Assembly: GCA_024516035.1 (NCBI GenBank)
Contig: CM044955.1
Location: forward strand, 45,068,085-45,132,084
Direction of reading: 5' to 3'
Source of the DNA: Bactericera cockerelli
Taxonomy: Eukaryota; Arthropoda; Insecta; Hemiptera; Triozidae
Length of the DNA: 64,000 bases
In this document: positions 18,148 to 28,300 of the stretch, piece by piece
How positions within the stretch are numbered: the first letter of the stretch is position 1
How the letters are laid out: the number at the start of each line of letters is the position of its first letter
Program-made: the position numbers and the translations under genes
The notes under the pieces: generated by a model
What the model saw: only the letters and a program-made list of their open reading frames with translations
Database searches by the model: none
Told to the model about the DNA's origin: nothing

Positions 18148-19152
18148 TTAACCTTTTGCACTCCAGTGAAAAAAAATTGGAACTGCCCATACGGTCCAGT
18201 GCATGTCCCACATGCAACCATAGAAACGCCGCTACACTCCAGTATAAAATTTACAAGAACAGTCCTTAAGGTCCAGTGCATGTCCCACATGGAACTATTA
18301 ATAACGCTCTTACGGTCCAGTGCATGTCCCACATGCAAGATTTCCCTCCACTTTATTCGATTTCATTTTATATTTTCCTTTAATTATCAGCCTATCAGAT
18401 TTATTCTAGTCGATTCGTGATATTCCGTAGAATATTTACGAACAAGTCAAAAGTGTCTAAAATGTAAGCCAGCTGTGTAAACAAACATTATTATCAGTGC
18501 AACCTGCGGAAGGTTCGTTCAGTGTAGTACCTGTTCTATCGTCTTTATTTCTGTGATAAAAATGTCTAAAAGAAAACTGTATAGTTTTATAGGTAAAGAA
18601 GAAGCAAAGAAAATTCGAAATTTACTTTGTGGTAAGTAATTTATTTTCTTTATATGTTTATTTGAGAGTCAAAGATACCTCTGCAAAGTATATCTCTGTC
18701 TCTTTCTAGCACACTTGTTGACATGAGTTAGACAAAGATGGATGATGTGTGATACAGGGTGGCGTTGTTAGCATTGATTTCACGACCCTCTTTAACACAT
18801 TGTCTTTTTGTACTTCCACTACCTACCTTTTTTTAACAGTGTTTTATACCTAATTATTTACCCATTTTTAGCTCCCATATCGCTAATTGGGGATCTATTG
18901 TTCTTTTTACAAAGCCAAAAGTTTGGGTCGTCTACAAACACCCTGTATACGAGGTCTGTAATTTGAAAGAAAAAATCTACTGTACCGTAGCGCTTCGTTT
19001 CTTTCCGAAACAACTCGACCTGATGAACAAACAAAACAATGCATGTGGGACATGCACTGGACCTTAAGGACTGTTCTAGTGAATTTTGTACTGGAGTGTA
19101 GCGGCATTTCTATGGTTGCATGTGGGACATGCACTGGACCGTAAAAGGTTAA
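18148..19152. mobile_element. piggyBac-like non-autonomous element with TTAA ends
   Basis: Starts TTAACCTTTTGCACTCCAG and ends in GGACCGTAAAAGGTTAA, so CCTTTT termini lie inside TTAA duplications (18148-18151, 19149-19152). A 22-base subterminal motif ggtccagtgcatgtcccaca(tg) occurs three times at the left (18193, 18270, 18314) and twice inverted at the right (19042-19063, 19119-19140). About 1.0 kb. The interior keeps one short coding exon, described separately. The arrangement fits a deletion derivative of a piggyBac transposon. Confidence 0.85.
18562..18630 (+). pseudogene. Probable first exon of a lost piggyBac transposase
   Basis: An ATG opens MSKRKLYSFIGKEEAKKIRN and continues to a strong donor (TTTGTG|gtaagt). 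No downstream transposase remains before the right end. Because it lies inside the TTAA element, I infer it is the 5' exon of the parent transposase. Confidence 0.5.
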
Positions 19153-19335
19153 TGCGCATTAATACATTAATAAATCAGATAGCCATAAAAGCCTACTTTG
19201 ATTGACTTAGCGTTATATGCAGAGTCCTCAATGTAGGACTGTAGATATGCCTGAGTCATCAGTCCCTTCAGCTGATTTTGTTATGCAAAGATGTTTGTTT
19301 GAAGTGCCTGTTGGTGGAAAATGATCTAAGAGTGG

Positions 19336-19501
19336 AATCAATAGACGTTTTTGTAATTCCTCTGTGGAGCTATAGATTTTGAGTCTAAGGGCAAAATTAA
19401 TAGACAAATTCTATATCCCAGTCACTGCTAGTTTTCCCACAGTACGCAATCCGTGACTTAACGCCACAGAGGTATTACAAAAACGTCTATTAATTCCGCC
19501 T
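19336..19501. mobile_element. MITE, GGCGGAATTAATAGAC family
   Basis: Inverted ends ggaatcaatagacgttttt and the complement of aaaacgtctattaattccg. Inside is a sequence resembling ctctgtgg..ctaagtcacggattgc. Related copies are at 20456-20584, 50409-50536 and 63128-63246. Confidence 0.65.
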
Positions 19502-20455
19502 TGATTTTGAGTAGGTAGGTACTTAGTACGATAGTGATCACTATTGGGAAAACGTGTTATAAAATGAAATTTAATTTGAACTTCCTGTGAAATTTATGGT
19601 CTTTACCCAGATATAGCACAAAACGAAAACATTGGCCGCGTGCTGGTGTTCGCTTTTGCTGGTGCGTGTTTAGTTTAATTTAGAAACACAATTTTTCATA
19701 AAAACTTGCGAAAGCAAGCCGCACGCTTGAAGTAAGTCCGCTGCTCACGTGAAATGAATAAATCAAACATTTGGCTGGATGTAAGTGTGCAGCAAGGCAC
19801 AATGAACGTTTACCAAGGCAAATGCAAGCGTACATAGGTTAAGTATAACTTCCAGCATGGTAAGGTGAGGACATGCATAAGCGCGGTGAAGGTCTCAAAA
19901 TAACGTTCATTTGTAACTAATAGAGCTTCGAGCTTCTTAGGGCTCTAGTAGGAGTCGGGACGTCGTAGTCGCAGCCTGAGGTTTACTTCTGAAATTGTGA
20001 ATTTCAGATATTACGGCACTAACAATGAATGTAAGAAGTTACATGCATAGTGATTATAGGCTAGGAATTATATCAAAGTTGATGTTTTCAACTATATTGT
20101 ATATTGTAAACTTATACATATAGCATAATATAGTGAACCTTGGCTGCGACTGGCCGTCCGGATGACCTACGAAACTGAACAGGAACTAAATTAACAGAAT
20201 TGTTTTGATGGAGGTTGTGATACCTGCGTCAAATCCAATGATTTTGAGGTGCTGATTACGAATTTGACGTTTTATTTGAGCTAACTGTTACCGTTAAGAC
20301 GATAAGGAATATCGTGTGGTGTGGTGTCATATCAGTTTATTTTGTTTTAAAACGAAAAGAAATGCAATACCCAGTACATGGACGTATTAACCAGGGGGTG
20401 GCAGCTGCCCCCCCTCCCCCTCCCCTAGAGAATTCCAGGGAGTATACAACACTAG

Positions 20456-20584
20456 GTGCGGAATTGATAGACGCTTTTGTAATACCTCTGTGACGCTAAG
20501 TCACGGATTGCATATTGTGTAAGATAGGGAAAATTGACACTTACCAACGACTTAAGTTATTGATGTTGTCTATTAATTCCGCCC
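20456..20584. mobile_element. MITE, GGCGGAATTAATAGAC family
   Basis: gtgcggaattgatagacgc at the left and the inverted gtctattaattccgccc at the right, with the internal gctaagtcacggattgcat line. Flanked by TAG-like bases on both sides. Confidence 0.7.
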
Positions 20585-20984
20585 TAGGTATTATTGATTT
20601 TTCACTAAAATCCTGGCCACACCCATGACCTAGTACGACGAAATTTTTACTTCAGCCTCATAATCAATAATCTGAAGTACAAAAAGCAATGTAGTGATAT
20701 AATCTTCAGCACTCACTTTTCCATGACACATTAACTTTGTGTTCGTCTCACATTCCATTTTCAAATTATTTATTCAATAAAATTCTCATTTGAATGATCT
20801 AATCCTACCGGACGCGGCGCGGTGCTACGCCCTGGCTGCTTAGCTCCTGAGTCGGAACAACAAAAACTTTTTTGATTATACATGGATATTTGCTTATAAA
20901 CAGACCGAAGCGAGCATTGATGAAAAGATAATAATAAACAAAACAATCAATCTCAACCTGTAAATATTTACAGTTCATAAATGA

Positions 20985-21060
20985 CTGGTGTTTGAATCTG
21001 AATGGTGACCCTTCCAAATCCTAACCTCGCTGGGAGTTGCTTAACTTCTGATTTGAAAAA
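20985..21060 (-). repeat. 5S-headed SINE fragment
   Basis: aacctcgctgggagttgctt and aacttctgat match the complement of the 5S-derived head; short and diverged. Confidence 0.45.
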
Positions 21061-21278
21061 AAAACTGATTTGTCCCACAATACTAATATTACTAAAACGT
21101 GGCTGGCATACTTTCATTCGCACACTGAAGTAAGTATGTGATTCATGATTATTTTTACAAGGACTATATATTTCACAGTAACATGAATTAAGATTACAAG
21201 CTTGCTACTGAACGTTTACTTGAGCAAGTAAAATTTAAGGCTATCCACGTTCACAGTCAGTAGGATTCAATCTTTCTA

Positions 21279-21448
21279 ATTACGCATACTTGATCGTGTA
21301 AGACTGTTAAGGCTTTCTGCAAAAGTTATGTGATATCTGGGATAAGTTCCCTTCCAGTTTCTTAAAACCCTAAATCCCTACATAAAAACCCTAATTTTTA
21401 TGGTAGATGAATTTATATACAACCTCACACTTGTTTTATTTCAAATTT
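21279..21448. repeat. Direct duplication, copy 1 (second copy 21930-22099)
   Basis: Both copies start tacgcatacttgatcgtgta and run through ctgggataagttcccttcc and aaaaccctaaatccctaca to attttatttc-type AT-rich sequence, with about 95 percent identity by eye. A second duplicated block (cctcaaaaaatgtaacgatt) occurs at 21878 and about 22100. Confidence 0.8.
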
Positions 21449-21454
21449 AAAAAA

Positions 21455-21540
21455 TTCCTGCCCCGCTGGGAATCGAACCCAGGTCACCATGCGTACAATG
21501 CCTAGCGCGCTAACTCACTCTGCCACGGTGACTACTGATA
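21455..21540 (-). repeat. tRNA-derived SINE head, family 4
   Basis: The complement reads GCAGAGTGAGTTAGCGCGCT (A box) and GGTTCGATTCCCAGCGGGG (B box). Same head as 32390-32465 and 47818-47900. Confidence 0.75.
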
Positions 21541-21654
21541 TGACCATGCAGTTGAAAGCGATGTTAAATTTTTGTTTAAAAAAACGCTTGCATACGAGTC
21601 TGCAACCATTGGGACATTTTCATCTTTACTATTCAAGGTCCAAAACCCAACTGA

Positions 21655-21840
21655 CCAAATTTCGTATTGTGCGCATGACACATACCTTCTCTCTTCTCTC
21701 CCTCTACAATTCAATACTTCGCCATTGTGCGCATGACACACACTTTCCCTCTTCTCTCCCTTTACAATTCAATATTTCGTTACATAATATCGTTACATAA
21801 TATCGTTACATAATTTCGTTACATAATTTCGTCACATAAT
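21655..21840. repeat. Tandem repeats
   Basis: Two copies of a ~58-base unit (tgtgcgcatgacacatacct and tgtgcgcatgacacacactt), each ending in tacaattcaat. About five copies of a 16-base unit atatcgttacataat follow. Confidence 0.7.
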
Positions 21841-22350
21841 TTTGGTTATGTGCCAGAGCAAAGACATGAAAATGTCAAAAACCTCAAAAAATGTAACGAT
21901 TTCTAACATTTCTTTTTTCTTTACATTTTTACGCATACTTGATCGTGTAAGACTGTTAAGGCTTTCTGCAAAGGTTATGTGATATCTGGGATAAGTTCCC
22001 TTCCAGTTTCTTAAAACCCTAAATCCCTACATAAAAACCCTAATTTTTATGGTAGATGAATTTATATACAACATACTTGTTTTATTTCAAATTTAAAAAC
22101 CTCAAAAAATGTAACGATTTCTAACATTTCTTTTTTCTTTACATTTTTCTTTTTCAATGTTTTAAATAATTTTCTTTATAGTAATTGTGTTTGATTCCCT
22201 CTATCTCTGTCCTCTTTAATTTTTTGTGGATTTCTTAATCATTAATTTATCCTGAATTTCCTTCGTGCTTTCATGCTTTGTGTTAGATTATGTATCCTTT
22301 AAAACAAATCAATTAATGCAATAGCTTTTCATATAATAAAGTGTATAACA

Positions 22351-22380
22351 ATGGATAAAGCCCATCTAATTTCCAAATGG
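22351..22380 (+). CDS. NUMA1: NuMA exon 1 (ten codons)
   Basis: ATG GAT AAA ... TGG then gtaagt. It encodes MDKAHLISKW and joins in phase 0 to MKALN of exon 2. The resulting LISKWMKAL matches the LLSWVNSL position near the start of vertebrate NuMA. The start was inferred from this fit, since exon 2 begins with an ATG directly after its acceptor. Confidence 0.75.
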
Positions 22381-25300
22381 GTAAGTTTTCCATTATACAG
22401 TCCATTAACAATTTACAGCAGCATATTAAAAATAAAAGGGTGGGTTTGGAAGATGCCAATAGCCTTGCACTTTTAGGTTTCCCATCCTATGTGCAGCTTA
22501 CACTATAGGTACCTAGATATTGAGAGGTTTTGAATTAGCACACACTAGATACACGAGGGGTATTTTTCTTTGGATAATTGTTTTTCCAGGTTTGATATTT
22601 CCATTTTATTCCAAGGTCAACTTCACCACATTTGTGAAAGAAAAATATTGCCGTGGTTAAAACAACACCGCCTAATGCCAGGTCCACACTAAGCGAACAT
22701 TGTTAGCTAACAATGTTCGCGAACAATGTTATCCGCACATTTTGTTCATGAACATTGTTAGCTAACAATGTTTGCAGTGTGGACCCAGCATTAGAAAATG
22801 TTTTTACGACTTGTTTGAAATTACATTGTTAGCAAACATTGTTTGCTAACAATGTTCGCTTAGTGTGGACCCGGCATAAGTCACATTTTTTCAAAATTGA
22901 GATTTTTGTTCTAACGAATAAAAATGATTGTTTTGTACCTTGTGAAGTTCTTTTCAAAAATTCCAAAAGATAGCGCTGTAGTTTCATTTTTAGTATCTCC
23001 GCACATCTTAATTTGGCTACCAACACCGCCTATCATTCAGTTCTTATTGCCTCCTGTAAAATTGCAAAAAATTAGATAGGTGGTGTTGCTTGAATGATTC
23101 TGTACTTTTAAAGATATACAATGGACTTAACCTACAAAAAAACTGGAAGCAAGAATTTTCTCTTTCCATTTTAGCCAAACTGGACGAAGGAAGAGAAAAA
23201 TGACTTGCTTCCAGTTTTTTTTATTTTATTCCAGTTTGGTTGACTTTGGTTAGAAAGAAAAATACAGCTTAGGTATTCCTAAAATTTTATCAACCCTAGA
23301 CAGTAGTGGTTCCTGAGAAATAAATGGGAAAAAAGTAGACAAAAAAGATGTATAGAGGGTGTTCCCAGATTGAATTAACTTATTTTAAGGGCAGTACCTC
23401 ATGAACTATCACACAAGTCCAAATTGCAGTGGGGCATTTTCCTTTGTTCAAAAGTTATGGCCAAATCCCTCTTTTACCCACAGATCAAGACCCTGGTCTC
23501 TTCTATTTCAGTTTGTGAGAATTTATGACTAGCAATTAATGTGTGACAATTTTTTGGGGCAAGCCAAGAGACAAACCTGTCACTTAGAGTTGGTTGCATT
23601 AACAAAAAAAAAAAAAAAATCCAAAGAGCTTTTAAAACAAAAGTAAAGTGTTTTTGGAAAACTACATTTTTCTCTTTTTTGCCTTCTTTTGTAAGTAAAT
23701 TTTGTGACAAAAGTTGACCAGTTGCCACTTTAAAAAATTGCCTGTCAATTTTTGTAATGTAAAAGCTCATTGAAGTGAGTAGAAATTTGTGAAAACACAG
23801 CCTCCAGAACTCATAAATGTTGGTACAAAGTAAACGTTTTAGGTTTAAATTTTTTGGGTTTTTGAGTTGAAATACAAATTGTTCACACCAGTTTACTTGT
23901 GAACATCACAAAACTTTCTATTAAACAAATCCAAAAATAAATCAGACTAAAATGTAAAATTTTTTTCACAAAAACCACTCTAAAAAATATTCAGGAAATT
24001 CAAAAATATTTTTGAGTGGTGGAATGGAATGGATACTGTATTGATTCATGCAGCTCTACCTCTTGTGTGAATCTCTGACATCCAAGTACAGAGCAGAAAA
24101 AATCTGCCATGCTAAGGATCAAACCCAGGTCAAAATGTTTCCAAACCATGTCAGTTTTATTTTAGAACTATTCCATTCAAACTGGCTTATCAAACTCTCA
24201 CTCAGCTAGCAGAGTTATTTTCATTTAAGAACCAAATACCTACTCAGTTTTTTTGTTTTGAAAACTGATACCTGAGTTTTGCTCAATGGCTAAACAATCA
24301 CTCAGTTATTTTTGTACAGTTACCCGAGACTTACACTTCCTTATGTTTTTATTTCAGATGAAAGCTCTTAATACAACCAATGGTTTACTTTCCATGAAGC
24401 ATTCTGATGGATTAGCAGATATAATTCAGCTGTTGAAACTCATGTGAGTATGAAGTATAGACGTAAATTTTTACCCCTTCCCATCTTTTTATTATTCTCT
24501 TCTTGTCCCATAGAAACAGAAAGTCATGGACTCGAAAATTTTGGTAGGCAGTTTTCTCTACCAAAAATGTTTTAAGGTATTTCAAGCTTAAATTCAAAGC
24601 TTCAGACATTGATTAAATCATGTGTAATTTCGTGTCATATCTGTTGGGCTGAACCCAGATAGCTAAAATTCCTTATACAGGGTGGACCAAAAAAACGTTT
24701 ACACCCGTTAATGGTAGATTACTGACGACATTTCCAGCCCGGATCTGCAATCCGTTTTTTCGGATTCGCCTTCGTAACTGCACAAAGTGATTTTTTGCAA
24801 CTTTCCGAAAAAGTCCGACTTTGGCTTATTTTTCAGGTCAGTGCTTTGTTCCTGTTTAAGATGAGTTGATTCTGAACAATTCTGCAGAAAGCCAACAAAA
24901 TTTCGATGTTTCTAGTTAAACTACTTTGTTTTTTACGGTTTGGTTTGTCATATTTTTTTACACCTGAACAGAAAAAAACACCCAAAAATACTTTTTTACT
25001 AAATAAAACACTCGACATTTGTCCGAACAAATTTTGGCACAGACACGGGCAAGTTTGATAAAAGTTGGCGGCCGCCCCGAGGATGCTAAAAAATAATTTT
25101 ACGATTTTTTATCACGTGATCTTCTGGGAAAAATTATTAGATGTTTGCCAAAAACTCTTCAAAAATCCTAAGAGTTTTCTAGCTGTAGACTGTGTAAGGG
25201 CGTCTTGTATTGTTTACAAAAATTGTTTACATTGCTTTTTTTGAATACCGCGGTCTCACATGCCTCAATCAGCCAGTTTAGGAAATTTCAAATGATAAAT

Positions 25301-28300
25301 TTCGTGCTTCTCAGATTGTCAGTGGTGTTAGCTAGATGTGGTAGTGCTAAGAGTGTTAGTCGCATGACCGAGGTTCAATTCTCGGCGGTCAATATTATTT
25401 TAATTATCAAAAAAATCTGATGGAATATTTTATTCATACCTGTACCTATCTGACCTGTTGTAACACCAACAACTTATGGTTTTTTTTGGGCGTAATACCA
25501 TCTGTAAATTGAGTTATATCAGATACTATTTGTATCACAATACACATAATTATTATTCATGTAAGCCCCTGAGAGACTGCCTTGATAATGTAAGGATTTT
25601 TTTTCTTATGCTTCCCTGCAAGAGAAAAAAAAGTAGCGAATTTTCCTAACGAGGATAGAGTTTATGAAATGAAGCCAGGTAAATATGCAGGTGTTCTTCT
25701 ATCATAAACAATACTAATTAAATAACAAATATTTACCGATTGCCAACTCTTAATAGAAATCTTGAAAAAAAAAACTAGATGATATTTTGTAAAATTAATA
25801 AACTTTTGCAGTCTTTATTATGTTTTATACTATTTTGATATAAACAAAAAGGTTTTTTTAAAAACATTTTGTGTTAATATGTCCAATGAGAAACGATTAG
25901 AAGCGCACGATTAGCTCAGTGGTAAGCTAGTCACTTGCTATGCGGAAGATCCCACCCCGGTCCGAATGCCAGAGCCAGCCAAAAGTTCATGACTACAAAT
26001 AAAAGACTGTTGCCATTTTTTATTTAGCCATAGTACACACTATGGATTCTCCTCACACAATTTTTTGAAACCAATGGTGACTTTAGTACCTGAGGTCTAA
26101 CTCAGAACTGTCCCTCTACATTCTACCTTCTTGCGTCTCTCTTTCGCTCTCTGCCTCTCAAACTCTCTCTCCCTTCTCAATTCCCTCAGAAGAACTGTTG
26201 GAAGTGGCGTCCACCTTCCTGGATGCAAAGGTTGAACCTTTTCATCATGTTCCGTCGAATGTTGCGGAAGATTCCAGGTTTTTCTGTCAGGTCATCGAAT
26301 GCCAACAGGATTCTTGCTACCAGATTCTGCTACTCTTTCGTCTCCACTGGTATTTCGTAAACTATGTTTTTCACGTGATCCCAAATGTTCCTGTTGGCAG
26401 CTCCATATGCTAAATGCATATCTGCCATTGCAGCATCCGAATAATAATAATTATGTAACTTGTACTAAAAAAACTCAAGAAGTTTAAAGATAATATTTCA
26501 TAGAATACAGAAAAATATGCTTGAAAACTAACATCGAGAAACAAAACAATCATTCATTTGACTGGCCTTTAATTAATTCCAAGGAAAATAATTATCAGAC
26601 ATAAATAGCTAATTACTCTTTGAGTACAAGACGACCCTACATGGTCAACACTTTTAAGATTTTGAACATCATTTTTTGAGACTTACCTGGTTCGTTTTCC
26701 CAGAAAATCACGTGATAAAAAATCGTAAAATTATTTTTTAGCATCCTTGGGTTGGCCGCCAACTTTTATCAAACTTGCCCGTGTCTGTGCCAAAATTTTC
26801 TCGGGCAAATCTTGAGTGTTTCAAAGTGTAAAAAACTTACATGAGAATTTTTTTTCTATTCAGGTGTCAAAAACGATGCCAAACCAAACCGTAAAAAACA
26901 AAGTAGTGTAGCTAGAAACATTGAAATTTTGTTGGCTTTCTGCAGAATTGTTCAGAATCAACTCATCTTAAACAGGAAAAAAGTTCTGACCTGAAGAATA
27001 AGCCAAAGTCGGACTTTTTCAGAAAGTTGCAAAAAATCACTTTGTGCAGTTATAAAGGCGAATCCGAAAAAACGGATTGCAGATCCGGGCTGGAAATGTC
27101 GTCAGTAATCTACCATTAACGGGTGTAAACGTTTTTTTGGTCCACCCTGTATAGATAAGGGACTCCTTACTCATGCATTGTCTTGTCCTCTGAATGTTGA
27201 TCTAGGTGTCCCTCAAGGATCAAATCTAGGACCGCTATTGTTCCTTATCTATGTATATGTTAGCGGCAATGTTGATTCTCAGGCACAGTTGACTATGCCT
27301 AGGCATAGTATACTATGCCTAAAATGAGCAGGCAAAGTTGATTATTTACAAAAGATAAGATCAGCTTTGCTTAGGCATAGTCAACTATGCCTAACATTCT
27401 TCAGTCAAAGTTGATTATGATTATGTGCGCGCACCCTTTTGTTTTGATTTGTTAGTTTTTAAATACTCATGCAGCAGTCTGTGTCATTTGTTTCTGTAAA
27501 TCAGAGCTCTATTGAAGATTTTTTTAATTTAAATAGTGCGGCTGACAAATTTTAACCAAATAAATAATAATTCACATTATTTTTCGATTATTCACTTTTG
27601 TATATTATTTTTATTATTTTGGTTCTAGGTAAATCAACTTTGACACATTAATTGTAGACATAGTTAACTATGACTAGTCAATGTAGATTAAGATTATCAT
27701 TTTTAATTTTAAATCAACTTTGCCTAACTTATGCCAGGCATAGTTGACTTTGCCTAGGCATAGTCAACTATGACTAGTCTTTGTTGAATGAAAAATGTGA
27801 TTTTTTATTTTTAATCAACTTTGCCTAAAACGAGCAGGCATAGTTGACTCTGCCTAGGCACAGTCAAATTTGCCTGAAGAATCAACATTGCCGCTAACAT
27901 ATACAGGGTGGACCAAAAAAACGTTTACACCCGTTAATGGTAGATTACTGACGACATTTCTAGGACGGATCTGCAATCCGTTTTTTTCGGATTCGCCTTT
28001 ATAACTGCACAAAGTGATTTTTTGCAACTTTCTGAAAAAGTCCGACTTTGGCTTATTCTTCAGGTCAGAACTTTTTTCCTGTTTAAGATGAGTTGGTTCT
28101 GAACATTTCTGCAGAAAGCCAACAAAATTTCGATATTTCTAGCTACACTACTTTGTTTTTTACGGTTTGGTTTGGCATCTTTTTTGACACCTGAATAGAA
28201 AAAAAATTCTCATGTAAATTTTTTACACTTTGAAACACTCAAGATTTGCCCGAGCAAATTTTGGCACAGACATGGGCAAGTTTGATAAAAGTTGGCGGCC

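Larger units (their letters stand above)
17181..22350. other. Divergent intergenic region between VPS25 and NuMA
   Basis: 5.2 kb between the two start codons. It holds SINE remnants, a piggyBac-like element, two or three small MITEs, and direct duplications near the NuMA side. 19560-20380 shows no recognisable feature. No TATA or other core promoter could be assigned with confidence. Confidence 0.6.

Noticed and set aside
24678..25420. Protein genes within elements A and B (several 65-75 codon frames)
   Set aside because: The frames are short, lie in TIRs and appear in both inverted copies; only the transposase-tail remnant near 26190-26430 and 28620-28835 has family support.
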